A stretch of DNA of 61,453 nt, from positions 1 through 61,453 of the forward strand of contig PLSX01000167.1 of assembly GCA_003165315.1 (NCBI GenBank), written 5' to 3'. The notes beneath the pieces are model-generated. The model was not told where the DNA came from and searched no databases. It was given only the letters and a program-made list of their open reading frames with translations. Position 1 is the first letter of the stretch; every line of letters starts with the position of its first letter. The translations under genes and the position numbers were made by a program. Shown here in pieces: positions 1 to 8,489 of the stretch. This DNA comes from Acidobacteriota bacterium (GTDB taxonomy: Bacteria; Acidobacteriota; Terriglobia; UBA7540).

Positions 1-953
1 GGCCAAAAGAAGTTGCCAAACGCATAGGTGAACAAATAGGATGTACCGTCAGGCAAGGAAATGCTGGAAACCAGATTGGCGCTGGTTGGACCGTACTCGC
101 TAATCCCGCTGCACCCGAAGTTCGTCTTAACGGTATAGGCGGTGTAATTCACCTGGTAGGCGTGACCATTCCCGTCTCCGCCTGTGTAGGTATATATGTT
201 GGGGCTGGAAGGGGTGCCGGAGCCTGTTTCCGTCAGGGCCGTTGTTCCGAGGGTATCGGTGTAGGTTCCTCCGCTCGCGCTGATCGTGTTCCCATAAAGG
301 TCTTTAACGGTATTGGTGCCAGCAGTGGAGCCGATGCCGGCACCAATCGTCAGGCCACTCCTCGAAACGAGACTGGTCAAATTGACGGCATTATACGAAC
401 TTGTGGTCCCCTGGACAGAAAGCGTAAATCCTGACCCATCGGTAGCCACGCCCGACCCCGATGCCGGCGGAGCGCCGGACCCGCACGGATAATAAGTGAG
501 CGGCCAGGCGGAGATGGTGATGTTGAACGGGTGGGGCGTTCCCACCGCGTCGGTGTAGACGAAATTGCTCCAGACTTGCCAGAAATACCAGTTCCCTTCA
601 AAGCAACTCCCCACACTCGTCTGATAGGTCACATTGCCCGTGTTAGCCAGGGAATTGTTGCTCCATCCAAAGATGCTGGCTGTGGGCAGCGTCCAAGTTG
701 AGGATACAGGAGCCCAAATCGCACTGTTATAGGTCAGCGCAAAGTTAAACGGTATTCCCTGACCTGCTTTGTTCACAATGGGGATCGAAAACGTGGTGTT
801 CAGGTTGGCGTTGTTGATTGAATCAAAACTGGAGGGGGTGAAGCTGGAGAACGGCGGCACGCCGGTAACCGTTTGCGCGAGGACCGGCGTCACGGCCAGG
901 AAGATTCCCACGATGATCGCTGCGAGGCGCGGGAGGCTCAGCAGCCTCCGCAT
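1..953 (-). CDS. RHS/YD-repeat-type secreted protein, N-terminal part (runs off the left edge)
   Basis: An open frame runs from the ATG at 951-953 to the window edge without a stop, giving 317 residues. It starts with a signal peptide (MRRLLSLPRLAAIIVGIFLA, cut near VLAQ). The mature part is rich in Thr, Ser, Asn, Gly and aromatic residues, and its last visible stretch (LPDGTSYLFTY) is typical of the segments that precede YD repeats in RHS-repeat proteins. No YD repeat itself is inside the window, so the family call rests on style and this motif. It lies 122 nt downstream of a small secreted protein on the same strand, and the two probably share a promoter. RHS proteins are large surface or secreted shells that often carry variable C-terminal toxins; the C-terminus is not visible here. 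Confidence 0.7.
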   Translation of the reverse strand, partial: MRRLLSLPRLAAIIVGIFLAVTPVLAQTVTGVPPFSSFTPSSFDSINNANLNTTFSIPIVNKAGQGIPFNFALTYNSAIWAPVSSTWTLPTASIFGWSNNSLANTGNVTYQTSVGSCFEGNWYFWQVWSNFVYTDAVGTPHPFNITISAWPLTYYPCGSGAPPASGSGVATDGSGFTLSVQGTTSSYNAVNLTSLVSRSGLTIGAGIGSTAGTNTVKDLYGNTISASGGTYTDTLGTTALTETGSGTPSSPNIYTYTGGDGNGHAYQVNYTAYTVKTNFGCSGISEYGPTSANLVSSISLPDGTSYLFTYAFGNFFW

Positions 954-1075
954 GTAACCACCCCGACCGTCACCCGACGGAAACGCCTTCCGCATCGGAA
1001 GGGGACCCTTTGTGCTGCGCGCGTTCGCGCAAGGACTGACAACTGACACCTTGTACCGGATTCCTGTTTTGTTGG

Positions 1076-1888
1076 TCATTGTGCCCCTCCCGCGGAAATG
1101 GCGGGAAGCGCAAACGTGCTGCCCGCTACACCGGAATTCACCAAAGCATTCGTGACGGTCAAATCGAGAATCAGCATGTTATTGCGGTACGTCTGGATAC
1201 GCGTGGGCGCCCACACGCCATTAAAGGACTGATACGCGCCAAAACGGATCTCCATGGGAATGTTGGTGTAGGCGTCGTAATCAGGATGCGAGTTAAAGTC
1301 CAGAATCACTGGACGCAGCGTGACCGCGTCGAGGTAGAGGTCCATGGCGCTGACGGTCTGAATCAACGTCTCCATTCCCGGCGTCTGCCCGGGAAGATTG
1401 TGGAGGAAGGTCAGGTGGTAGACCTGCTGCCCCTCATATACCTGCTGGCCCACCAAACCCGCCACCAAGGTGGGATCGGTGGCGAGGGACTGAAGGCTGA
1501 GAGCGGGAAAGAACCAATTGGCATCGATAAAGCAGTTGTGCGTGGCCATGGCGGTGGCCGTGCCGCTGGCGCTAACCGTGGCCCCCTGATAGCCGTTGCG
1601 GACCTGCTGCCATCCAGTTCCGTCGGTAAAACTCATGGTTTGCAGACTTTGCGTGTTGCCGCGGGCGATCAGCGTCGCCGTACCCGCCTCCTGCGTGGAC
1701 CCTGAGGAGTACGCGGCGCTAGCCTGAAGACGGACGTCGGCAAGAGCCGTTCCGCCAGCCAGCGACTGGAGAGCTTGACCGGCAAGATTGAGAGCTTGGG
1801 GAGAGCTTGCGACAGGGGCCTGACTAAAGGCTTGTCCGCAGGCGAGCGCAAAAAGGCACACGACTACAAAGGTCCGCGGGAACTTCAT
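1076..1888 (-). CDS. small secreted protein of unknown function, upstream of the RHS-type gene
   Basis: 270 residues starting with a clear signal peptide (MKFPRTFVVVCLFALACGQA, cut near FSQ). The mature chain alternates short hydrophobic and polar stretches, as in beta-rich periplasmic proteins, and includes LYLDAVTLRPVILDF, which recalls outer-membrane lipoprotein-sorting-like beta sheets. No catalytic motif was recognised. AAGGGGGTCAC just before the ATG is a plausible ribosome-binding site. It is the first gene of a likely two-gene unit with the RHS-type gene. The pairing suggests a role at the cell surface; this is inference from position only. Confidence 0.75.
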   Translation of the reverse strand: MKFPRTFVVVCLFALACGQAFSQAPVASSPQALNLAGQALQSLAGGTALADVRLQASAAYSSGSTQEAGTATLIARGNTQSLQTMSFTDGTGWQQVRNGYQGATVSASGTATAMATHNCFIDANWFFPALSLQSLATDPTLVAGLVGQQVYEGQQVYHLTFLHNLPGQTPGMETLIQTVSAMDLYLDAVTLRPVILDFNSHPDYDAYTNIPMEIRFGAYQSFNGVWAPTRIQTYRNNMLILDLTVTNALVNSGVAGSTFALPAISAGGAQ

Positions 1889-1951
1889 GTGACCCCCTTA
1901 TGCTGATATGGGTTATGTGTAATACGGTAATGCAGCCATGAGAATAGGGCG

Positions 1952-1981
1952 AGATTACCCCCCCCCTTGAAAATTTGTCAA
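1952..1981 (-). promoter_or_regulatory. sigma-70-like promoter with a G9 tract in the spacer
   Basis: On the minus strand TTGACA (1976-1981) is followed by an 18-nt spacer ending in nine G residues (1958-1966) and then TAATCT (1952-1957). The expected transcript would start near 1945, about 57 nt before the ATG of the small secreted protein. A homopolymer between -35 and -10 changes promoter strength when its length changes, as known for some phase-variable surface genes. The boxes are read by eye. Confidence 0.5.
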
Positions 1982-2347
1982 ATACTTTTTGATTATTTAG
2001 CAAAATATTTTTGTTGGCCCAAAGATTCAATAATTTGGAAAGGTGGAAGGGTGGACAATTTGACCCTATCGCAAATCAGCGAGCTTAGGCCTGTGATTCG
2101 GAAAATGATCAAGGCAGCGGGGATTGGAAATGACCTCCGTCGATGAGCACCTGCAAGGTAAGCGCGAACGCGGAGAGCATCGCGAGTCGCATGGCTGGGC
2201 TCGCAATGCGCTAGCCGGGCGAATTCCGAGCAAAAAACGCGCCCCCGGGGCCCGGTCACTGCACGAAAAGGCCAAAAAGTCGATGGAGTTACAATTTGGC
2301 GTCGAGGCGGCGGAATTTATCCCGATCTCATCGGGACGCCGCCACAG

Positions 2348-2549
2348 GGCGAGCTAAACTCGCCGCTACATTTCCAAATTGTGCGATTACCAAGAAATCC
2401 GCAAGCAGACATTTTGACCATATCTCATCTACGGCTATTTGCTGGCCATGTGGCGAGCTAAACTCGCCGCTACATTTCCAAATTGTGCGACTACCAAGAA
2501 ACCCGCAATCAGACATTTTGACCATATCTCATCAACGGCGATTTTCTGG
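2348..2549. repeat. two-copy tandem repeat, period 104 bp
   Basis: GGCGAGCTAAACTCGCCGCT starts both at 2348 and at 2452. The two copies stay nearly identical for about 95 nt, with scattered substitutions such as gattac/gactac and aatccgcaagc/aacccgcaatc. Each copy begins with a short palindrome, GGCGAG-CTAAA-CTCGCC. No coding function is seen. Confidence 0.85.
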
Positions 2550-2736
2550 CTGGTTGCTGCCTGGTTGCTAGCTTTGATGGGGATTGTTGGAATATTCACA
2601 ATGAGTCCATGCAGTTCCGTATTTCTGAAGCAAAATGAAATTTGAAATTTAGTCCGCCCATTCGCAATTCCAAGTTCTCAATTCCTAATTCTTAATTCGT
2701 AATTGGTCCCGTCCCGCCAAACACTGAGGGGAGGTG

Positions 2737-2758
2737 ACACAGCCACTCCTGGCTGTGT
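2737..2758. repeat. perfect 9-bp-arm hairpin
   Basis: ACACAGCCA, a four-base loop CTCC, and TGGCTGTGT form a perfect stem. It is followed to about 2835 by further inverted GC-rich words (GGCCACTGGCC, GGCCGGCGC, CAGGAGTG against the CACTCCTG in the stem). It resembles other hairpin elements in this window (9458-9530, 39185-39331). No T-run follows, so it is not a good terminator. Confidence 0.6.
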
Positions 2759-3087
2759 CCGGCGGGCGCGGCCACTGGCCGCGCATGGCCGCGCAAAAAG
2801 GCCGGCGCAGGCAGGAGTGCCTCTGCCACTTTTTTTGCCTCGGTTGGAGCCTGATTGCAAACAACACCACGCATTCTTCAGAAAAAGCATCTAAAATGAT
2901 TCAGAGTGGAAGCGGGAAAGCGAGCGGTCGATGCTCCATTCCGGGAACAGACCGCGCAAATTTCCCAGAGGAAAGCGGACCAACGGACGAGCTTGGGCTT
3001 CACATTTGAAAAGAAAAGCGATCAGGAAGGTGCCAGTTTGCAAATCATCATCAAAGACCTTGTAGCAATCGGCGGAATGGGGAACGA

Positions 3088-5424
3088 GTGGCAGCCCGAG
3101 AGATAGGTCAGGGCCAGGCCCGGCGCAAAAAGTGGCTGACCGGACTGGTGGTGGCGGGCTTTTCCGCGGCGGCGATTGCCGTCGTCCTTACCTATTGGGG
3201 CGGTTCGAATCACCACAATGGGCCGGTGCAAATCCCCCCCAGTCCGCCTCCTGACGTCAACCAACAGCTTTCCGGCTACACCTTTACCCGCTCGCAGCAG
3301 GGCCGCCCGGTCTTCACCGTCCATGCGGCGCGGACGGTTTCCTACCAGGAGAGCAAATCGACCACGCTCGAAGATGTGATGGTGGAAATATACGGGCACA
3401 AAGGTGACAGCGGCGACATCCTGCGGACGGACCGCTGCGAATATAATCCCCAATCGGGTGACTTTCTTGCTGCCGGGCCCGTGCAGATTCAGATCGCCGC
3501 CCACTCCGCTGAGACTCCCGGCTCCGGCATTCGAGGTAAGCACCGGGTGGTAGTGGATACCTCCAAAGTTGCCTATCACCATGAGGATGACCTGGCGGAT
3601 ACCGATGAACCCGTCAAGTTCCGCATGGGGTCCGCTTCCGGCACCGCGAACGGAATGACGTACGCCATACAGGATGGTTGGCTGGAGCTGAAGCGAAACG
3701 TGGCCGTGGATCTGGCTCAGGGGACGGAGAAGAATCCCCAACCGCCCATGCACCTCACCGCCGCCGCGCTGCGCTATGACAAAGATGGCGGCAGCCTCGC
3801 CCTAACCGGCCCCGTGGAGGTGACCCAGGGAAAGAGCCGCGCCATTGCCGACAGCGCCAGCGTTCAACTGGATGACCACAATCGCCTCTCGCGGGTGATT
3901 CTGGAGGGAAACGCCAAGGCATTCGACGAAAATCCGCTGCGAAGCATGGAGCTTGACGCCCATCGCGTACAGGGAGATTTTGACGCTGGGTCGGGCGAAC
4001 TGCGCCACATTACCGCTGAAAAGGATGTGACGGGTGAATCCAAAGGCAAAAGAAGCATCAGCCATCTGACGGCCCAAAGGGTTGACTTGGATCTGGGCGG
4101 CAAACATCCGCAACCGCTCCACGGCGTGGCCAAGGGAGATGTCCACATTAACCTGGAATCCCAGCCGGTGATAACCCTTGCTGAAAAGACCGTCGCGGCC
4201 AAGGCTCCCGAGAAAAAAGCCCTGGCTGCGGACGAGGTGCGATTTGGGTTCTGGCCCGGCGCACATGGCCTGAAAGACGCTGAGACCGGAGGACCGGGAA
4301 CGCTGACCATCAGCCCCAGCGATCCCAAAACCGGAGAAAGAGTCATAAACGCAGGACAATTCCTCATGACGTTTGATCCCCGTAGCCGGATTGAGTCGCT
4401 GCGCGGACAAGCCCCGACCAAGGTTCTTTTCTATCCGCCTAAACCAACTCCAATTCCCGCTATCATTCAGCAAAGCCAGGCAGATTTGCTCAATGCAATT
4501 TTCGATCCTGGAACCCAGACTCTGCGCGAAGTCCGGCAGACGGGAAACTTCCAATACCAGGATGGCGACCGTCAGGCAAGCGCCGAGGATGCACATTTTG
4601 ACGCTCAGGCGCAAACCATGGTGCTGCTTGGCCACCCGCAAGTCTGGGACCCCAGCAGCCGGGTGCGGTCACAGAAGATCACCCTCGACATGCGTAACAA
4701 TACGGCCACGGGCGAGGGAAAGGTACAGTCTGTCCAATTGCAGAGTCCGGCGCCCGGGTCCCCACCACCGCGCACGCCGCCTTTGCCCACCAATGTGCTA
4801 GCGGACAAGATGGTGGCGCGGCGGCAGAGTAAGACGATACATTACGAAGGGAATGTCCGCGCCTGGAATGGCACCGATGTAGTGGAATCAACGGCTTTGG
4901 ATGTCTTTCGCGCAGAAAAGCGGGTTAGTTCGGGATCACAGGTGGTGACCAGCTTCCTGCAACCGGCCCCAACATCGAATCAACAGGGTGGCACATCACA
5001 TTCAACCGGAGGGCCCCGCCCCGTAACGGTTCATGCTGATTACCTGGAGTACTTCGATGAGGGCCGTCGCGCCCGGTATCATGGCAATGTGCGCATGGTT
5101 ACGGAAGGGACCACGATGGAATCCGATCGTCTGGATGTTTACTTTACCCAGGGAGATACGATGTCAAGTTCGGAAGTGGATCGCGCCGAAGCCGACGGGC
5201 AAGTAAAGGTCACGCAACCGGGGCGCATTGGAACAGGAAACCACGCAGAATATTTCGCGGGTCCAGGCAAGCTCATTCTCACAGGCGGCCCGCCTTTGTT
5301 GGTTGATGAGGAGAAGGGCTCTACGACAGGCCAGCGTTTGACTTTCTTCATTCACGATGATAGGCTTTTTGTGGATGGAGGTGACCAAACGCCCTCATTA
5401 ACTACACACCGCGTCGCACAATGA
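3088..5424 (+). CDS. LPS-transport LptC/LptA-like (OstA-family) periplasmic protein
   Basis: 778 residues. A basic N-terminus is followed by one membrane anchor (about residues 16-36), then a long periplasmic beta-rich region. The first third matches LptC in layout (anchor followed by YTFTRSQQGRPVFTVHA). The rest holds several OstA/LptA-type repeats, including ADKMVARRQSKTIHYEGNVR near 570 and HADYLEYFDEGRRARYHGNV near 650. Such proteins bind lipopolysaccharide lipid A and bridge the periplasm to the outer membrane. At 778 residues it is far longer than separate LptC (about 190) or LptA (about 180), so it appears to combine both roles; this is inference. The start used is GTG at 3088. It ends 6 nt before lptB, which supports one operon. 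Confidence 0.8.
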   Translation: MAAREIGQGQARRKKWLTGLVVAGFSAAAIAVVLTYWGGSNHHNGPVQIPPSPPPDVNQQLSGYTFTRSQQGRPVFTVHAARTVSYQESKSTTLEDVMVEIYGHKGDSGDILRTDRCEYNPQSGDFLAAGPVQIQIAAHSAETPGSGIRGKHRVVVDTSKVAYHHEDDLADTDEPVKFRMGSASGTANGMTYAIQDGWLELKRNVAVDLAQGTEKNPQPPMHLTAAALRYDKDGGSLALTGPVEVTQGKSRAIADSASVQLDDHNRLSRVILEGNAKAFDENPLRSMELDAHRVQGDFDAGSGELRHITAEKDVTGESKGKRSISHLTAQRVDLDLGGKHPQPLHGVAKGDVHINLESQPVITLAEKTVAAKAPEKKALAADEVRFGFWPGAHGLKDAETGGPGTLTISPSDPKTGERVINAGQFLMTFDPRSRIESLRGQAPTKVLFYPPKPTPIPAIIQQSQADLLNAIFDPGTQTLREVRQTGNFQYQDGDRQASAEDAHFDAQAQTMVLLGHPQVWDPSSRVRSQKITLDMRNNTATGEGKVQSVQLQSPAPGSPPPRTPPLPTNVLADKMVARRQSKTIHYEGNVRAWNGTDVVESTALDVFRAEKRVSSGSQVVTSFLQPAPTSNQQGGTSHSTGGPRPVTVHADYLEYFDEGRRARYHGNVRMVTEGTTMESDRLDVYFTQGDTMSSSEVDRAEADGQVKVTQPGRIGTGNHAEYFAGPGKLILTGGPPLLVDEEKGSTTGQRLTFFIHDDRLFVDGGDQTPSLTTHRVAQ

Positions 5425-5430
5425 GCGACA

Positions 5431-6159
5431 ATGCAGACTCTCTCCACAGCCGATCTCACGAAATCATACAAGGGCCGCAAGGTTGTTGATGATATTAGCC
5501 TTAAGATCACGCAAGGAGAGGTTGTGGGTCTGCTGGGACCTAATGGGGCGGGCAAAACCACAACGTTTTACATCATCGTGGGACTGACCAGTCCAGATTC
5601 AGGTCAGGTTCAGCTTGACGGAGTGGACATTACGAATTTCCCCATGTACCTCCGCGCAAGAGAAGGCATCAGCTACCTCCCTCAAGAGCCCTCCATTTTC
5701 CGCAAACTCACCGTGGAAGAGAATATAATGGCTGTCTTGGAGACCCGGCCCCTGAGGGCGGACCGCCGACGGGAGCGTCTGGAGGAGTTGATCGAGGATC
5801 TGGGTCTTCAGCAGGTCCGACGGAGTTATGGCTACCTGCTCTCAGGAGGAGAGAGGCGGCGGGTGGAAATTGCCCGTTCGCTGGTGATTTCACCCTCATT
5901 TATTCTCCTTGATGAGCCGTTCTCCGGGATTGACCCATTGACGGTTATCGATATTCAGAAGATCATAGTTAGGTTGAAAGAGTCCGGAATTGGGGTGTTG
6001 GTGACGGACCATAATGTGCGTGAGACGTTGCAAGTTACCGACCGCGCCTACATTATCAACAACGGACGGATCTTCCGAGCCGGTTCCCCAACTGAACTTG
6101 GCAACGACCCAGAGGTCAAGCGCGTATACTTAGGCGACTCATTTCGCCTGGCAATGTAA
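5431..6159 (+). CDS. lptB: LPS export ABC transporter ATP-binding protein LptB
   Basis: 242 residues with a complete ABC ATPase: Walker [16 protein letters not shown]-loop [16 protein letters not shown], signature [15 protein letters not shown], Walker [14 protein letters not shown] and the H-loop [10 protein letters not shown]. The sequence [14 protein letters not shown] and the ending [12 protein letters not shown] are characteristic of LptB. It powers extraction of lipopolysaccharide from the inner membrane with LptF/LptG, which are not in this window. It follows the LptC/A-like gene by 6 nt and precedes rpoN, the usual order in many diderm bacteria. Confidence 0.95.
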   Translation: MQTLSTADLTKSYKGRKVVDDISLKITQGEVVGLLGPNGAGKTTTFYIIVGLTSPDSGQVQLDGVDITNFPMYLRAREGISYLPQEPSIFRKLTVEENIMAVLETRPLRADRRRERLEELIEDLGLQQVRRSYGYLLSGGERRRVEIARSLVISPSFILLDEPFSGIDPLTVIDIQKIIVRLKESGIGVLVTDHNVRETLQVTDRAYIINNGRIFRAGSPTELGNDPEVKRVYLGDSFRLAM

Positions 6160-6183
6160 GGAAAGAAGCTATAAGCGTTCAGC

Positions 6184-6222
6184 TCTCAGCAATCAGCCAG
6201 AGAATTGGCTGATAGCTGACGG
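6184..6222. repeat. spacer hairpin between lptB and rpoN
   Basis: ATCAGCCA and TGGCTGAT form a stem around a six-base loop, and outer words (AGCT...AGCT, CTCAGC...GCTGA) extend it imperfectly. No T-run follows. The words (agctctcagcaatcagcc) are of the same oligonucleotide-like kind as other spacer tracts in this window. Confidence 0.55.
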
Positions 6223-6242
6223 ATGAAAGCTTAAAAGAAACT

Positions 6243-7697
6243 ATGGGTGGTCCTTCTCCGAGAATCGGCCTGAATCTGAAGGTGGCGCAGAAGCAAATTC
6301 TGACGCCCGGCCTGGTTCAGATGGTCAGCGTGCTCGCGCTCAACAAGCTTGAATTGCGCGAGATGATTAACCAGGAGATGATCTCCAACCCCGTCCTGGA
6401 AGAAGTTCCTGAGGATGTGCCCTCCCTCGAAGAAGTGGCGAAGAAGACTGAACCTGAGACTACCGCCACCCCTTCTGCTGAGCATCCCGCCAACAGCAAT
6501 GAAAAGCAGGACTCTTTTGAAGAGATCGACTTTGGGTCCTTTTTCGATGAATACCTCGATCCGGGGTACAAATCACCCGCCTCCGAGGTCATCGAAAAAC
6601 CTTCATTTGAAAATTTCCTCTCGCAACCCACATCCCTCTCCGATCATTTGGAATGGCAATTAAGCCTCTCAATTTGCAATGACGAGGTGCGCGAGGCCGG
6701 CCATTCCATCATCGGCAATCTGAACGAGGATGGGTACCTCACCGCAACTCTGGAAGAGCTCGCTCAATCGGGCAACCACCTGCCCGAACACGTGGCAGAG
6801 GGGCTGACACTCATTCAGTTGTTTGACCCGCTGGGTGTGGCGGCCCGTGACGTTCGCGAATGCCTGCTGATCCAGTTGCGCACGCTGGCCCCTGACAACA
6901 CTCTGGCACAGCAAATCGTTTCCGAGCACTTGAAGCAGCTTCAGAACAAGCAATATCGCGAGATCGCACGCGCCCTCGACCGTCCGGTAAAGGCGGTGGA
7001 GCGCTGCGTGGATATCATCCGCAAGCTCGACCCGCGCCCGGGGCAACGCTTTAATAACTCGCAAACAAGATTAATTGAGCCCGATGTGGCCATTGTACGA
7101 ACGGGTGAGGGGTATCAAGTGGTTTTGAACGAAGATGGTCTTCCCCAGCTTCGCCTCAGCCATCACTACCGGCGCATGTTGGGTGAAGACGGGACTACCC
7201 GCGAGGTGCGCAACTACGTTAAGGAGCGCTTTACCTCAGCCATACAGCTGATCAAGAATATCGAGCAGCGTAAGCAGACCATCATTCGGGTCTGCGAAGC
7301 CATCATCCGCCGCCAGAAGGAATTTCTCGACAAAGGCATCGATCAACTGCGCCCCATGATGATCAAGGAAGTGGCGGAAGAAGTGGGCGTGCATCCCTCC
7401 ACCGTCAGCCGTGCTGTTGCCAATAAATACGCCCATACCCCCCAGGGCGTTTACGAACTTCGCTATTTCTTTTCTGAGGCTGTCCAGGGACCGGCGGGCA
7501 ACCTCACCTCTTTGATCAATCTGAAAAGGTTGGTGAAGAAAATGATTGAAGAAGAAGAAGCGATGCATCCCTTGACCGACGAACAGATTACTCATCGCTT
7601 GCGTGATGTGGGCTATTGTGTTACACGCCGTACCGTGGCCAAATATCGCGAGGATATGCGAATACCGAGTACCCACCAACGTCGGGTTAAAGCATGA
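6243..7697 (+). CDS. rpoN: RNA polymerase sigma-54 factor RpoN
   Basis: 484 residues. The N-terminal activator-interacting region is present (QKQILTPGLVQMVSVLALNK), followed by an acidic linker (about 55-115), the core-binding domain, the helix-turn-helix (EVAEEVGVHPSTVSRAVANK) and the C-terminal RpoN box RRTVAKYREDM. All hallmark parts are intact. Sigma-54 directs transcription from -24/-12 promoters and requires AAA+ activators; no such activator is encoded in this window. It lies in the common lpt-rpoN-hpf neighbourhood. The ATG at 6243 is the natural start. Confidence 0.96.
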   Translation: MGGPSPRIGLNLKVAQKQILTPGLVQMVSVLALNKLELREMINQEMISNPVLEEVPEDVPSLEEVAKKTEPETTATPSAEHPANSNEKQDSFEEIDFGSFFDEYLDPGYKSPASEVIEKPSFENFLSQPTSLSDHLEWQLSLSICNDEVREAGHSIIGNLNEDGYLTATLEELAQSGNHLPEHVAEGLTLIQLFDPLGVAARDVRECLLIQLRTLAPDNTLAQQIVSEHLKQLQNKQYREIARALDRPVKAVERCVDIIRKLDPRPGQRFNNSQTRLIEPDVAIVRTGEGYQVVLNEDGLPQLRLSHHYRRMLGEDGTTREVRNYVKERFTSAIQLIKNIEQRKQTIIRVCEAIIRRQKEFLDKGIDQLRPMMIKEVAEEVGVHPSTVSRAVANKYAHTPQGVYELRYFFSEAVQGPAGNLTSLINLKRLVKKMIEEEEAMHPLTDEQITHRLRDVGYCVTRRTVAKYREDMRIPSTHQRRVKA

Positions 7698-7780
7698 AAA
7701 ACGAAAGTGGATTGTGATTGGTTATCTGGGGCCAGCCCCTGGTAACCAGCCACGAACCACTATTTCTTGGAGGTGTCGTC

Positions 7781-8317
7781 ATGCCCATTGATTATACGGG
7801 CCGGCAAGTGGAAATCAGCGCTGACCTGCGCCGGTATACAGAGGAGCGCCTGAAGAAAATTGTTCGTCTGCTGGGCGAGCAATTTGATCTGCACGTCATC
7901 CTGACCGCTGAAAAGCACCGCCGCATTGCCGATCTCACCCTGACATTTCGCAAGCACAAGGTGGTCAGCGTGGAAGAGACGGGCGATATCCGGACGGCAA
8001 TCAGCGGAGCGATTGAAAAATTGTCCCGGCAATCCTTGCGCCTGCTGGAGCGCCGCCGTACCACCAAACGCCGCCCCAAACCCTCATCCGCTGTTGTCCT
8101 AAACACTTTGGGAATTGGCGAAGTTGAGCACGATGAACATCGCATCGTCCACTCGGAACTCGTCCCGCTCAAACCCATGAGCATCGAAGAAGCAATCGAG
8201 GCGCTCGACCGCTCGCACGCAGGCGCAGTCGTCTTTCGCAACCCTGACAGCGAGCGCGTCAACGTGATCTACCATCGGCCGGATGGACACCTGGGACTGA
8301 TTGAGCCGGAGCCGTAA
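7781..8317 (+). CDS. hpf: ribosome hibernation-promoting factor, long form
   Basis: 178 residues from the ATG at 7781, chosen because TTGGAGG lies just upstream; an in-frame ATG at 7718 would add a tail without family resemblance. The N-terminal YfiA/RaiA domain (MPIDYTGRQVEISADLRRYT...) binds the 30S decoding region. The C-terminal domain (GAVVFRNPDSERVNVIYHRP then GHLGLIEP) is the dimerisation domain of long HPF, which pairs 70S ribosomes into 100S particles. It follows rpoN by about 80 nt, the typical order. Confidence 0.93.
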   Translation: MPIDYTGRQVEISADLRRYTEERLKKIVRLLGEQFDLHVILTAEKHRRIADLTLTFRKHKVVSVEETGDIRTAISGAIEKLSRQSLRLLERRRTTKRRPKPSSAVVLNTLGIGEVEHDEHRIVHSELVPLKPMSIEEAIEALDRSHAGAVVFRNPDSERVNVIYHRPDGHLGLIEPEP

Positions 8318-8321
8318 GAGC

Positions 8322-8384
8322 AATCAAGAATTACGAATTTGAATTTCGAATTCGTATGACTTGAATCTTGAATTTTGAATCGGG
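8322..8384. repeat. AT-rich oligonucleotide-like spacer tract
   Basis: The spacer between hpf and the converging methyltransferase gene is built from variations of one word (aattacgaatttgaatttcg, then aattcgtatgacttgaatct, then tgaattttgaat). It belongs to the family also seen at 33471-33551, 35738-35815, 37575-37605 and 53735-53905. No gene is present. Confidence 0.6.
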
Positions 8385-8489
8385 CCTCCGGCGCGGGATG
8401 GGCAGCGAAGCAGTTGCCTGGCGGCTTGGCGGGAACGCATCCATAAAATCAATGGATGTGCCAAATGGCTGATGATCGGCGCGAATCAA

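Larger units (their letters stand above)
1889..3087. other. 1.2-kb intergenic region with repeats, no convincing gene
   Basis: Apart from the promoter at its left end, this stretch between divergent genes contains a 104-bp tandem duplication, an AT-rich tract of aattc-type words (about 2660-2705) and a hairpin-rich GC segment (2735-2835). Short frames exist on both strands, but none has a recognisable domain or a good ribosome-binding site. Several are simply translations of the repeats. Confidence 0.6.

Noticed and set aside
2296..2645. Small overlapping frames of 65-91 residues
   Set aside because: They are translations of the 104-bp tandem repeat and share the same words in different frames.
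3802..4641. 279-residue frame on the minus strand
   Set aside because: Antisense to the LptC/LptA-like gene; no recognisable domain and no upstream signals.
6184..6222. Hairpin after lptB considered as a terminator
   Set aside because: No T-run follows, and lptB and rpoN are usually co-transcribed; it is better explained as a spacer repeat.
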